Positions 1 through 11,500 of a stretch of 64,000 bases of DNA are shown here, in pieces; the stretch's first letter is position 1, and every line of letters starts with the position of its first letter. The notes beneath the pieces were generated by a model. That model made no database searches. It had not been told where the DNA came from and saw nothing but the letters and a program-made list of their open reading frames with translations. The DNA is taken from the NCBI RefSeq assembly GCF_902167145.1, contig NC_050097.1:223405034-223469033 (forward strand). Reading direction: 5' to 3'. The translations under genes were made by a program, and so were the position numbers. Origin of the DNA: Zea mays. Taxonomy: Eukaryota; Streptophyta; Magnoliopsida; Poales; Poaceae.

Positions 1-421
1 GTGCAGCCGTGCGTGCATGGGGCAGGCCGCAGGGGCGCACGCTGCGCAGCGCGCAGGGGCGGCTGGGCTCCGCCGCTCCGGTCGCCGGGTCGTGTGCAGG
101 TGCAGGGGCGGCTCCGCCTCCGGTCGCGCGCAGGCCGCCTGGGACTGGGACTCTGGGAGCCAGGAGGGAGAGACGGCGGCCAGACATGGAGAGACAGAGA
201 CGGACTCGATTTTAGGGTTTCTACTTAAACGGATAAATGGGCCTTCGCCGTCCCGTGCGTGGACAAGGACAAGTGCGGGCGTGCGGCTGCGCGCTGCCGT
301 CCCGTGGCCATGGTCCTGTGAAATTATATTGGGCCTTTTCGTGCCTGTTAACGGGTTGGGCCGGGCTTTTTTTTCGTGCTTCGTGCCAGCCCATTAAGCC
401 CGGCCCAAATGTACACCTATA
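1..421. other. GC-rich unassigned sequence ending in a possible hAT-like terminus
   Basis: The first 230 bases are GC-rich with several overlapping short ORFs that look like compositional artefacts. Bases about 300-421 are rich in GGGCC, GGCCC and GCCCGGCCC words and end in a segment that reads, on the other strand, TAGGTGTACATTTGGGCC. That resembles ends of non-autonomous hAT-type repeats common in grasses. The left boundary lies outside or cannot be seen, and no target duplication was identified, so this is only a suggestion. Confidence 0.25.
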
Positions 422-1280
422 ATGACAGGCCTGTTGGTTCAGTTTTTTTATAAGATTTTTAAAAAATCTAGCTATGCCAAGAATCTCACTGTTTGATTCA
501 TCGGATAAAAGATAAATTGAGTATCATGTAAATTACACGCGGATGAAGATAAAAGAGTATATATGGTTTAAGATGTAGAAAGTGATGATTTTCTACTATC
601 ACGATGACTCAGCTGATTCAGTGTTCATGTTGATATTGTATGGTTTTAATTAAAATGATATTTATAGAAGCGAACTAAAAACTAGACGTTTAGCATTTTG
701 CACCTCTCTCGTGGGCATAAGCTCAAACAAAGGGCCGACGTGATGGCACTGAGCCAGTGAGCCTGAAACGATGGCGCTGGCAAAGCACCCCCCACGCGCA
801 GCAGGCACGCCTGAAAGTGGAGAGCTCGCGTGCGTCCAGGAATGACGAATCCGATCCGATGCTCCCCCGACATGGGACAGGAAGGAGAACCATACCGGGC
901 GGAACGACGACACCAATGACGAGCGAGTCACGAGCTGGCAGCACTCTCACTCGCTCGTCTCTTCCCTGGCTCCTATGCGCGCGTGACGGCTTGGCTCGCC
1001 CTTGACCTTTTGGATGCATGCCGGTGACAACTGGCGACGAGCATCGCCATTGGCAGCATCAGTTCTGCCTCATCCAGCAACTGTTTTCTTATAGTACAGT
1101 ATCTCCAGCAGGCACCGCAGCATCCCCTACCCTAGCTAGATCGGCCAGCTTGGTTGGAGAGTTAAAAACAAGTGCCGACATGGCGCACCTTCTGTGTTTA
1201 AAGTTCCACTTCCACCGAGCACTGACCACCCACTGAGCCCGTGAATTCGCCGGCCGGGCCCTAGCTAGCTATTAGTCTAC
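422..1280. other. Upstream region of the Ole e 1-like gene, no gene seen
   Basis: No ORF here has gene-like structure. The first part is AT-rich and the part from about 720 is GC-rich. It contains the distal promoter of the gene that starts at 1438, but I cannot point to specific regulatory boxes with confidence apart from the TATA box listed separately. Confidence 0.5.
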
Positions 1281-1287
1281 TATATAA
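1281..1287 (+). promoter_or_regulatory. TATA box of the Ole e 1-like gene
   Basis: TATATAA lies in the context CTACTATATAAGTGG, 157 bases before the start codon at 1438. Transcription would begin near 1310-1315, giving a 5' leader of roughly 125 bases. The match and spacing are good for a plant core promoter. Confidence 0.7.
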
Positions 1288-1437
1288 GTGGAGATGCCTT
1301 CCACCGTGTAGCACGCAACCAGACAGCACCAGCAGTCTGCGCGCACTCCGCAGTCGGTCGTGGAGCTCTCGAGCAAAAGCGCGCGACATCGTCGGAGCTA
1401 GCTACGCGTGCGCGCTCCGGCCGGCGGATCGGATCGG

Positions 1438-1976
1438 ATGGCGTCGTCCAAGGCGCTCCTCCTGTTGGCTGCCGCCGCCGTCGCTGCGGCGTGCCTGGTC
1501 GGCGCCGCGGACGCCAAGTTCGGCCGGCTGGGACGGCTCGTCATCACCGGCGTCGTGCCCTGCAACACCGGCAGCCTCATCGACATCGCCAGCTCCCCCG
1601 CCTTCCCGAGTACGTGGTGCACCCAACCCACTACCGCCACCACATGATATGTATATACCCCCATTGACATGCATGCGGCGACCTCACCTGGCACGCAGAC
1701 GCGGACGTGGAGCTGCGGTGCGCGGGCAGGGTGGTGGCGGGCGCGACGACCAACACCAACGGCACCTTCTCCATGGAGCTGGACATGACCAACGCGCTGG
1801 CCGCGTTCATCGGCGGCTGCACGCTGGTGGTGGACACGCCGCTCGTCAAGTGCAACGCCGACCTCACCGACGTCGGCAGCCTCGTCTCCTACCTGCAGGG
1901 CCCGCTCACGCGCCTGCTCGGCGGCATCTTCCACCTCTTCCCCGCCGGCTTCTCCTTCCACGTCCGACGAGCCTGA
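1438..1976 (+). CDS. Secreted Ole e 1 / phylloplanin-like protein, two exons
   Basis: The CDS joins 1438-1609 and 1699-1976, with an 89-base GT-AG intron in phase 1, and encodes 149 residues. The first 26 residues are a clear signal peptide with an alanine- and leucine-rich core, cleaved probably after AADA. The mature protein begins KFGRLGRLVITGVVPC and has four cysteines (in VPCNTGS, ELRCAG, GGCTLVV and VKCNAD). This pattern is typical of the pollen Ole e 1-like family, and the spacing and the SPAFPNADVELRC core fit the phylloplanin subgroup. Family members are small apoplastic or surface proteins. Phylloplanins act on leaf surfaces, while other members are pollen or root wall proteins, so the tissue cannot be told from sequence. 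The start was chosen because it is the first ATG before the signal peptide. The exon junction is supported by the continuous conserved sequence across it. The gene stands alone, and element A lies 4.5 kb downstream. Confidence 0.85.
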
Positions 1977-2141
1977 CGTCGTATCTAGCTAGAGCTTTGT
2001 ACGTACGTACTACTGGACAACACAATCAAACTTTAAACATGCTGCTGAGAGCTATATATATATATATAGCTACAACTACAAATGTAAAATGTTTCTAGAC
2101 ATGTGTAATGCTACGTACAAACTGAAACGAAGTTGAACCAA

Positions 2142-2147
2142 AATAAA
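2142..2147 (+). terminator. Polyadenylation signal of the Ole e 1-like gene
   Basis: AATAAA lies 166 bases after the stop codon, in AT-rich sequence following a short TA repeat (about 2057-2070). It is the best candidate signal, though plant poly(A) sites are often set by weaker elements. Confidence 0.45.
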
Positions 2148-2269
2148 CAGTTGGGAGGCACAGTACGTAGCGAAATGGATGGGTGCTTGCTGTCAGCTAA
2201 TAAGACATCTTTTTACATGTCTACTGCTATTAACTTTGGACACCAAATTTAACTTGCCATCATAATGAT

Positions 2270-2405
2270 TTAAGGTCCGTTTGGTTTATGGCTAACTATG
2301 CTACACACTTTAACTAAGATTAGTCGTTCGAATTGAATAACTAATCTTAGACAGAAAAGGTAGATAAAGTGTGGCAAATTAGTCAGCAAACCAGATAGAC
2401 CCTTA
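2270..2405. mobile_element. Tourist/PIF-Harbinger-like MITE
   Basis: A 130-base segment is bordered by inverted ends: AGGTCCGTTTGGTTT on the left, and GGGTCTATCTGGTTT when the right end is read from the other strand (11 of 15 matching). It is flanked by TTA on both sides (2270-2272 and 2403-2405), the 3-base target duplication typical of this superfamily. The interior contains the imperfect palindrome around AGATTAGTCG and CTAATCTTAG. It has no coding capacity. Confidence 0.7.
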
Positions 2406-3298
2406 CTCTTTGCTGCCCAAAGCGCATCATCGATCGATCCAACTATATATGACCACTAACAACAGTGTATGGCTTAATTAGGTCCTAGAAGTCAAATAAA
2501 GGATCAACTAACACAATTATTTTCAATCCAAGTTATCATTGCCTCTCCACCACCACCACCATTTTACCTTTTGATTTATAGAAAGATGGCTCTACTCGAT
2601 CTAGCTCAACATAACAAATAGTCCTGAATGATTTACTTTTCTTTATTTGCTTATATAATTCCAAAAGGTGGGGGCCTTTCTTATCTTCTCCTTAGTAAAG
2701 AAGAAATTTGGACTTGCTCGTGCTTGGCTTGCTATAAAGAGAATCTCTACTAAGTGGCCCGTCGCTAGTGGTTTAAACACTGAGTGAGCTGTGACCCTTT
2801 AGCTGACACCGTTTTTTTTTTAATTCCTGAACAACGACTCGTGAGTCGTGACTCATCACTTGCGCTGGAAACAAAGCCGGACGGACCGACCTTTAGTGGT
2901 TTTTCTAAAGAAAGGCTAAAGATATCATAAATAAAGACAAAATAAAGAAGACAAAGACTACTGTTTAAATATATGGACTACACATAGACGATATATCAAA
3001 TATTGAAACAGGCCTCTAACCGCAGACTGCCTTTTGTGAGTTCACACCTTCACCATCGATATGTTGTCTCAGACGATCTGAACTATTCCTAGTTTTGAAA
3101 ACCTAAAACTGATATTTATTTTTGAACAACAAAAATAATACTCAGAGGAGATCCTGCACTTTTAGGCTGTCTCCAGCACTTATTACATTATATATCACAT
3201 CATCTATTTTAAACTCTACTATGCAAATAGTATAATCTACTAGTTCATACCCACTTTATAGTATAGCAAAAGATTAAAGTCCTATACTACTCTAGTAA
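2406..3298. other. AT-rich intergenic sequence
   Basis: No gene, repeat unit or RNA gene was recognised. There is a short CCA-repeat near 2550 and several homopolymer runs. Confidence 0.5.
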
Positions 3299-3521
3299 GC
3301 TGTTTGGTTTGAGGAATGATCTAGTCTATCGTCTTCTCACTCCTCACTTTTTTGTTTGGTTTGTGGAATGAATTGAGTTGATCCATCATCACCTCATTCC
3401 TTATAGTTATTTAGTTAGTACTAATATGAGGAATCAGGTCATCCCACCAAATTTGAGGAATGGACCCATGATGCACCACCACATTTTGAATGAAGTAATT
3501 CCTCAAACCAAACACCCCCTA
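3299..3521. mobile_element. MITE-like inverted-repeat element
   Basis: The left end reads GCTGTTTGGTTTGAGGAATG. The right end, from the other strand, reads GGGTGTTTGGTTTGAGGAAT, so about 16 terminal bases match in inverted orientation. Internal GAGGAATGA-type words recur in both orientations. TGTTTGGTTTGAGGAAT termini are characteristic of small Harbinger-type MITEs in grasses. I could not settle a target duplication, so the exact ends are uncertain by a few bases. Confidence 0.6.
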
Positions 3522-4959
3522 GGTGTCTCTCAACTCCAAATAACGTTTAGAACTAGTCCATTCTTAATCTTGTCATTCGTTCTATGAAAACCGAAACTAA
3601 TTCTAAAGGCTTGGCTCAACTTATTTAGCTCGCGAGCTAGTCACAAGCTGGCTTATTAGAGAATCGAACTAGAATGTTAGATTGACTCACTACAAAATTA
3701 AACGAATCGAGCTGCTATCGAGACGAGTCGAGAGAGTATCGAGCAACGAATATTTCTTCCGGCACTAGTTATCCCCTCCACGTGTCCTTTCAAAACACTT
3801 TATTTTAACCATCGACCCAAATGGAAATTGATGTAGTTTTATGCTGCAGCCCTTGATTAATTTTTTTAGTAGTAATTGTTGTCGTAGCCGTTTGTTTCTG
3901 TGTCTAAGCATTGAAGCCAAATAAGAAAGATCTTGCTCAACAAGACTCTAAGAACACGGCAAACCAAACTCACCATCCTTACCAAATCTAGTCTGGTCCA
4001 GTCCATCGAAACGGACAATCCTCAATTCCTCATGCATACAAATATACTAGGGGATGGTCGTGAGTGGCGATAGTATAGGGTCTATTTGGATCAGTTTTTT
4101 TTTCGAGTTTATCTAAGAAGTTGACTATGAAAAGAAGCTGGCTGTGGTGACAAATCTGTGGTAATAATCTAGATGTTTGATAACCTGGCTGCTGAGAGAA
4201 GCTAGTGGTTAGAATCTCGAAATGTACTCGTGTCTAACTAACTGATAAACATGTGTATCGACCACAACATTATCGAAATAGGTATTTTAAGAATGTAATA
4301 GGAATTTATAGAAACAAGGTAATAGACAATTTATACAAAAATAGATATTTTAAAAACATAATTTCTAATATATAAAATACTTTAGACAGTACTTCAACAA
4401 TCTGATAACGGGAAGCGCATGTGTTCTAAAAAGTGGTCCAGCTTCTCGCTGACGTGATCGAAGGGCCGCTTCTGACGGGCTGTATATTGGTAGTATGGTA
4501 TGGGCAGAAGCGTTGAATCTAACTGATTGGTTTGGTGTCCAGATTATGGCGGCCAGAAGCCCACAGGAAGTCGAACCAAAAGTGACCATAATGTAGTGGT
4601 TGTACGACACACGAGGGTCCAATAATTTAGGATGATAGACTCTTATCAAAAAATAAATTTAAAATTAAATTAGACCATTCCCACAAATATAAACTTAGAA
4701 TGAAAATGAACGTACGACTCAATATCATATATAAAACTATGAACATTGCACTTTATTTTAACCAAAAGGCTGGTAAAGATATGAGATGAAAAGAAGACGT
4801 GCCCTTTTTATAGCTCACTTGAGCGCTCTTCCTTTCAGCTAGCGATGTGGTACTTTCTGGGGGCGCTACGCTGCATACGACTTCATGTTGCGCTGAGCTT
4901 AGATGTTTTCTCACGACACATCTGGAAAGTAAGGACCCACGTCACTTAACGACGTACAG
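3522..4959. other. Intergenic sequence without recognised genes
   Basis: The region is AT-rich with only short, unconvincing ORFs. Around 4080-4600 there are segments such as GGGTCTATTTGGATCAG and GATTGGTTTGGTGTCCAG that could be ends of degraded MITEs, but no matching pair could be shown. Confidence 0.4.
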
Positions 4960-5627
4960 TGTTGGGAGCCTACTCTTGTCAAAAGTCCTCGAAACACTAA
5001 AATGACGATTGTCTCTAAATTTATTTCAAGTGTTTCGAATGAATGATACAATCACCTCCGTCATGACAGCGCACACGAAGGTGAAGTCGGAGGCTTCGGC
5101 TTCATGATTCGAACACGAAGCTCTTGACCGGTGGATGAAGGAAGCCTCCAGTTGGCTAGATAAAGAGAGTTTCTAGAAGCTTGTTCAACACCCAAACAAG
5201 AAAAAAGGCGATGATACCCTTAGTGGGTTCTGTAGTTTGTATGTATAATAATGGAGGGTATGGTTGTATTTTTATATGAAGTTGTACATCGACCTGCCAC
5301 TATAAATAGAGGTATAATGTTATACATAACAGACTCTCTCAGTAGCAGAATTATCTCCGCCTTCGAAGATACACTGCCATACCACCTTCGAACTGTTGTA
5401 TCAACCTCCAAAAGTATAATTGTAACCATTTGTAACCGAAAGAACTAATAAAATAAGTGTGTCAATAAAGAGATCTTCTAAGTATCTTTATGTGCCTTGT
5501 TTGCTTTAAATTTGTAAAGTTCTCTCATGGGATAGATTTGAATGATGAGGGTCTTATGTCTTTAAAGGTTTTGGAATTGTGTTGTCCTGTTCTGATTCTC
5601 TACAAGAATCTTAACGATTGACTAACA
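4960..5627 (+). mobile_element. LTR-like relic (possible solo LTR)
   Basis: The segment starts TGTTGGGAGCC, contains a strong TATA box in CACTATAAATAGAGG (5301-5308), then a CTCTCTCAG leader-like stretch and an AATAAAATAAG signal near 5448, and ends near ACTAACACA. The order TG, TATA, polyadenylation signal, CA is that of a plant LTR read on the plus strand. Repeated GAAGG and CTTCGA words in the first third also fit LTR U3 regions. No 5-base duplication was found at the ends, so the element is probably decayed or the right boundary is misplaced. Confidence 0.4.
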
Positions 5628-6440
5628 CACGACGACGATAAAAATGTGTAACCGTGAAAAATCTGTGTTTTATAGGAGTAGATATTAGAGATAAACACTC
5701 GTGAAATTCACTTACACTTTCGATATTAGGCATGTCCAACTAGGAGTGGACATACGGGGATCAGATAGATTAGGTACTAAAAATTGTTACCCGATTTCGA
5801 CTCAAAAAAATAATACTAGAAATTTTGGGTACCTAATAATTCAGATTCGAGTTTGGTTATTACTTGATATACCTAAAATTATCAAAACCAACATTTTCTC
5901 TCAAAATTCTAGTTATATTTCAAAACAATAAATAACGATGCCTCAAATCAAATAATCCTTTGTGTCAACTAACAACAAATCAATCATTAAGCTACCATAC
6001 CGAATAGTCTATCCATTCATTTTTATTTATTATGTCTTAGTTCAAAATTGAATTAACGAGCAACAAATATTCAAGAATATAGATAATAATAGATTTACAT
6101 TGCACTAAGTCACTCGTCCTTATATTAGGATAGAAGAGCAAAGATTTGGAACATTTCGTTTCGTCAGGTACCGGTGAAAGTTACATCGGACTACATGAAT
6201 TAAATTCGGAATTTTGTAATTAGTATTCGAAATTGTAATGGGATATTTCAGGCCCTGGTTTAGATTGTTCAAATTCAAGAATTGGACATCAGCTATTTTG
6301 CTCGCCCTTTTCTGTAAAGGCAGAAGAACACTGTATGTAACTTACGGTGTTTTTGTATCGCAAGCTCCCAGTTGCGATAGCATAAACGGCTGACTTTAAG
6401 ACCAGCCGGACAGAATTATTGTTCATCATTTTTATGCTTT
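5628..6440. other. AT-rich intergenic sequence
   Basis: No gene was recognised. Near 6250 the words GGCCCTGGTTTAGATTG resemble one terminus of a Tourist-type MITE, but a second end could not be found. Confidence 0.4.
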
Positions 6441-6442
6441 AG

Positions 6443-6468
6443 ATGGTATTTGTTTTGTAGGGACTAAT
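6443..6468. mobile_element. Left fragment of a MITE split by Sirevirus A
   Basis: TGGTATTTGTTTTGTAGGGA ends at the CTAAT target site (6464-6468). Read in reverse, the right fragment at 15794-15921 ends TGGATGTTTGGTTTCTATGG, a matching inverted terminus. Joining the two fragments across one copy of CTAAT gives a plausible MITE of about 150 bases, so element A landed inside it. Confidence 0.6.
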
Positions 6469-7744
6469 TGATAGTCGCCTAGAGGGGGGTGAATAGGGCG
6501 AAACTGAAATTTACAAATATAAACACAACTACAAGCCGGGTTAGCGTTAGAAATATAAACGAGTCCGAGAGAGAGGGCGCAAAACAAATCCCAAGCGAAT
6601 AAGCAAGTGAGACACGGAGATTTGTTTTACCGAGGTTCGGTTCTTGCAAACCTACTCCCCGTTGAGGAGGCCACAAAGGCCGGGTCTCTTTCAACCCTTC
6701 CCTCTCTCAAACGGTCTCTCGGACCGAGTGAGCTTCTCTTCTCAAATCAAAGCCGGGAACAAAACTTCCCCGCAAGGGCCACCACACAATTGGTGCCTCT
6801 TGCCTTGATTACAATGGAGTTGTGATCTCAAGAACAAGTGAGAAAGAAAAGAAGCAATCCAAGCGCAAGAGCTCAAATGAACACGGCAAATCACTCTCAC
6901 TAGTCACTAGGGCTTTGTGTGGAATTGGAGAGGATTTGATCTCTTTAGTGTGTCTAGAATTGAATGCTAGAGCTCTTGTAGTAGTTGAGAAGTGGAAAAC
7001 TTGGATGCAATGAATGGTGGGGTGGTTGAGGTATTTATAGCCCCAACCACCAAAAGTGGCCGTTGGGAGCCTGTCTGCTCGATGGCGCACCGGACAGTCC
7101 GGTGCACACCGGACAGTTCGGTGCACACCGGACAGTCCGGTGCACACCGGACAGTCCGGTGCCCCCTGCCACGTCATCACTGCCGTTGGATTCTGACCGT
7201 TGGAGCTTCTGACTTGTGGGCCCGCCTGGGTGTCCGGTGCACACCGGACAGGTACTGTTTGCTGTCCGGTGTGCCAGCATGGGCGAGCCTGCCCTCTGCG
7301 CGTGCAGAGCGCGCATTAAATGCGCGGCAGAGAGCCGTTGGCGCGGAGATAGCCGTTGGAGTTTCCCGAAGCTGGCGAGTTCCTGAGGCCGACCTCCCTT
7401 GGCGCACCGGACACTGTCCGGTGTACACCGGACAGTCCGGTGAATTATAGTCGAGTCGCCCCTGGAAATTCCCGAAGGTGGCGAGTTTGAGTCTGAGTCC
7501 CCCTGGTGCACCGGACATGTCCGGTGACACACCGGACAGTCCGGTGCGCCAGACCAGGGGTGCCTTCGGTTGCCCCTTTGCTCCTTTGTTGAATCCAAAA
7601 CTTGGTCTTTTTATTGGCTGAGTGTGAACCTTTTACACCTGTATAATCTATACACTTGGGCAAACTAGTTAGTCCAAAGATTTGTGTTGGGCAATTCAAT
7701 CACCAAAATTATTTAGGACTAGGTGTAAGCCTAATTCCCTTTTA
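6469..7744 (-). repeat. 3' LTR of element A
   Basis: This 1,276-base LTR starts (plus strand) TGATAGTCGCC and ends CCCTTTTA, where the other LTR has CCCTTTCA, so the terminal dinucleotide has mutated. On the minus strand the promoter reads TATAAATA just after the palindrome cluster. It carries four consecutive CACCGGACAGTCCGGTG-type units at 7088-7163, against two in the 5' LTR, which explains most of the length difference. Confidence 0.92.
7088..7549. repeat. Palindromic CCGGAC-GTCCGG array in U3 of element A
   Basis: The region contains about eight hyphenated palindromes of the form CCGGAC-n-GTCCGG, with spacers A, ACT and AT, plus half sites. GCCGTTGG-type words are interspersed. They lie directly upstream (minus-strand sense) of the TATA box, where enhancer sites would be. 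Sirevirus LTRs are known for such palindromes. Short ORFs through this area translate the repeat as pseudo-cysteine-rich peptides and are not genes. Confidence 0.85.
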
Positions 7745-8585
7745 ATCTCCCCCTTTTTGGTGATTGATGCCAACACAAACCAAAGCAAATATAGAAGTGC
7801 ATAATTGAACTAGTTTGCATAATGTAAGTGTAAAGGTTGCTTGGAATTTAGCCAATATAACTACTTACAAGATATGTATGGAATGTTTCTTTCTTATGTA
7901 ACATTTTGGACCACGTTTGCACCACGAGTTTTGTTTTTGCAAATTCTTTTGTAAATCCTTTTCAAAGTTCTTTTGCAAATAGTCAAAGGTACATTAATAA
8001 GATTTGCAAAGCATTCTTCAAGATTTGAAATTTTCTCCCCCTGTTTCAAATGCTTTTCTTTTGAATTAACAAAACTCCCCCTAAAAGAGATCCACCTCTT
8101 AGTGTTCAAGAGGGTTTTGATATACCATTTTTGAAATACTACTTTCTCCCCCTTTTGAACACAATAGGATACCAATTGATAAATACTTTTGGAAAGCACT
8201 AAGTTTTTGAATTTGGTGGTGGTGCGGTCCTTTTGCTTTGGGCTCATTTCTCCCCCTTTTTGACATGAATCGCCAAAAACGGAATCATTAGAGCCCTCGA
8301 AGTAATTTCTTCCCCTTTGGTCATAAGTAAATGAGTTAAGATTATACCAAAGACGAAATCCGGTCCTTTTGCTTTGGGCTTTTACTTTCTCCCCCAAAGA
8401 CAAGGTCCTTTTCTTGGAGCGATGGCGAAGGATGAGTTACGGAGTGGAAGCCTTTGTCTTCGCCGAAGACTCCAATTCCCTTTCAATATACCTGTGACTT
8501 GGTTTGAAATAGACTTGAAAACACATTAGTCATAGCATATAAAAGAGATATGATCAAAGGTATTCAAATGAGCTATGTGTGCAAG
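7745..8585 (-). promoter_or_regulatory. Polypurine-tract region of element A
   Basis: On the minus strand the stretch just inside the 3' LTR reads AAAAAGGGGGAGAT (7745-7760), the primary polypurine tract for plus-strand DNA synthesis. Further purine tracts recur near 8035, 8077, 8147, 8252, 8310 and 8388, each containing a GGGGA or GGGGGA core. No env-like ORF is convincing here. Confidence 0.8.
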
Positions 8586-11500
8586 CTAGCAAAAGAAATT
8601 TCTAGAATCAAGAATATTGAGCTCATGCCTAAGTCTGGTAAAAGATTGTTCATCAAGAGGCTTGGTAAAGATATCGGCTAATTGATCTTTAGTGTTAATG
8701 TAAGAAATCTCGATATCTCCCTTTTGTTGGTGATCCCTAAGAAAATGATACCGAATGGCTATGTGCTTAGTGCGGCTATGCTCGACGGGATTGTCGGCCA
8801 TTTTGATTGCACTCTCATTATCACATAGCAAAGGGACTTTGGTTAATTTGTAACCGTAGTCCCGCAGGGTTTGCCTCATCCAAAGCAATTGCGCGCAACA
8901 ATGACCTGCGGCAATGTACTCGGCTTCGGCGGTGGAAAGAGCGACCGAATTTTGCTTCTTTGAAGCCCAAGACACCAAGGATCTTCCCAAGAACTGACAA
9001 GTCCCCGATGTGCTCTTCCTATTAATTTTGCACCCCGCCCAATCGGCATCCGAATAACCAATCAAATCAAACGTGGATCCCCGAGGGTACCAAAGCCCAA
9101 ACTTAGGTGTATAAGCCAAGTATCTCAAGATTCGTTTTACGGCCGTAAGGTGGGATTCCTTAGGGTCGGATTGGAATCTTGCACACATGCATACGGAAAG
9201 CATAATGTCCGGTCGAGATGCACATAAATAAAGCAATGAACCAATCATCGACCGGTATACCTTTTGATCCACGGACTTACCTCCCGTGTCGAGGTCGAGA
9301 TGCCCATTGGTTCCCATGGGAGTCTTGATGGGCTTGGCATCCTTCATTCCAAACTTGGTTAGAATGTCTTGAGTGTACTTCGTTTGGCTAATGAAGGTGC
9401 CCTCTTGGAGTTGCTTGACTTGGAATCCTAGACATCTCGAATTTCTGTGTCGTGATCCTACTAAACTCTTCACATGTAGACTCGTTAGTAGACCCAAATA
9501 TAATATCATCAACATAAATTTGGCATACAAACAAGTCATTTTCAAGAGTTTTAGTAAAGAGTGTAGGATCGGCCTTGCCAACTTTGAAGCCATTAGCAAT
9601 AAGGAAATCTCTTAGGCATTCATACCATGCTCTTGGGGCTTGCTTGAGCCCATAAAGCGCCTTAGAGAGCCTATAAACATGGTTAGGATACTCACTGTCT
9701 TCAAAGCCGGGAGGTTGCTCAACATAGACCTCTTCCTTGATTGGTCCGTTGAGGAAGGCACTTTTCACGTCCATTTGATAAAGCTTAAAGCCATGGTAAG
9801 TAGCATAGGCCAATAATATGCGAATTGACTCAAGCCTAGCTACGGGTGCATAGGTTTCACCGAAATCCAAACCTTCGACTTGGAAATATCCCTTGGCCAC
9901 AAGTCGTGCTTTGTTCCTTGTCACCACACCATGCTCATCTTGCTTGTTGCGGAAGACCCATTTGGTTCCTACAACATTTTGATTGGGACGTGGAACTAAG
10001 TGCCATACCTCATTTCTAGTGAAGTTGTTGAGCTCCTCTTGCATCGCCACCACCCAATCCGAATCTTGAAGTGCTTCCTCTACCTTGTGTGGCTCAATAG
10101 AGGAAACAAAAGAGTAATGTTCACAAAAATGTGCAACACGAGATCGAGTGGTTACCCCCTTATGAATGTCGCCGAGGATGGTGTCGACGGGGTGATCTCG
10201 TTGTATTGCTTGGTGGACTCTTGGGTGTGGCGGCCTTTGCTCTTCATCCTCCTTGTCTTGATCATTTGCGTCTCCTCCTTGATTATTGCCGTCATCTTGA
10301 GGTGGCTCATTTGCTTGATTTTCTACTTCATCAACTTGAGCTTCATCCTCATTTTGAGTTGGTGGAGATACTAGCGTGGAGGAGGATGGTTGATCTTGTG
10401 CTTGTGGAGGCTCTTCGGATTCCTTAGGACACACATCCCCAATGGACATGTTCCTTAGCGCTATGCATGGAGCCTGTTCATCACCTATCTCATCAAGATC
10501 AACTTGCTCTACTTGAGAGCCGTTAGTTTCATTAAACACAACGTCACATGAGACTTCAACTAGTCCAGTGGACTTGTTAAAGACCCTATATGCCCTTGTG
10601 TTTGAGTCATAACCAAGTAAAAAACCTTCTACAGTTTTAGGAGCAAATTTAGATTTTCTACCTCTTTTAACAAGAATAAAGCATTTGCTGCCAAAAACTC
10701 TAAAGTATGAAATGTTGGGCTTTTTACCGGTTAGGAGTTCATATGATGTCTTCTTGAGGATTTGGTGAAGATATAACCGGTTGATGGCGTAGCAGGCGGT
10801 GTTGACCGCTTCGGCCCAAAACCGGTCCGGTGTCTTGTACTCATCAAGCATGGTTCTTGCCATGTCCAATAGAGTTCGATTCTTCCTCTCCACTACACCA
10901 TTTTGTTGAGGGGTGTAGGGAGAAGAGAACTCATGCTTGATGCCCTCCTCCTCAAGAAATCCTTCAATTTGAGAGTTCTTGAACTCCGTCCCATTGTCGC
11001 TTCTTATTTTCTTGATCCTTAAGCCGAACTCATTTTGAGCCCGTCTCAAGAATCCCTTTAAGGTCTCTTGGGTTTGAGATTTTTCCTGTAAGAAGAATAC
11101 CCAAGTGAAGCGAGAATAATCATCCACTATTACAAGACAATACTTACTCCCGCCGATGCTTATGTAAGCAATCGGGCCGAATAGATCCATGTGGAGTAGC
11201 TCAAGCGGCCTGTCGGTCGTCATGATGTTCTTGTGTGGATGATGGACTCCAACTTGCTTCCCCGCCTGGCATGCGCTACAAATCCTGTCTTTCTCAAAAT
11301 GAACATTTGTTAATCCTAAAATGTGCTCTCCCTTTAGAAGCTTATGAAGATTCTTCATCCCAACATGGGCTAGTCGGCGGTGCCAGAGCCAACCCATGTT
11401 AGTCTTAGCAATTAAGCATGTGTCGAGCTCAGCTCTATCAAAATCTACTAAGTATAGCTGGCCTTCTAACACACCCTTAAATGCTATTGAATCATCACTT

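Noticed and set aside
662..1019. Overlapping minus-strand ORFs upstream of the Ole e 1-like gene
   Set aside because: Three frames overlap with no domain or codon signal. The region is most simply promoter sequence.
1398..1961. 187-codon ORF antisense to the Ole e 1-like gene
   Set aside because: It crosses the intron and both exons of a well-supported plus-strand gene and is a GC-driven shadow.
5220..5448. Short ORFs on both strands near 5.3 kb
   Set aside because: They cover an LTR-like core promoter with a TATA box, and neither has gene features.
7088..7549. Regularly spaced palindromes considered as a CRISPR-like array
   Set aside because: Spacing is irregular, spacers are not unique, and the repeats lie in eukaryotic retrotransposon LTRs.
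7035..7598. Cysteine-rich ORF of 187 codons with HRTVRC and CPVCTG repeats
   Set aside because: It is the translation of the CCGGAC-GTCCGG palindrome array in a Sirevirus LTR. Equivalent ORFs appear in every copy and in several frames.
7894..8403. 169-codon minus-strand ORF as an env-like gene of element A
   Set aside because: It lacks a signal peptide or membrane segment, spans several polypurine tracts and is not open in B or D.
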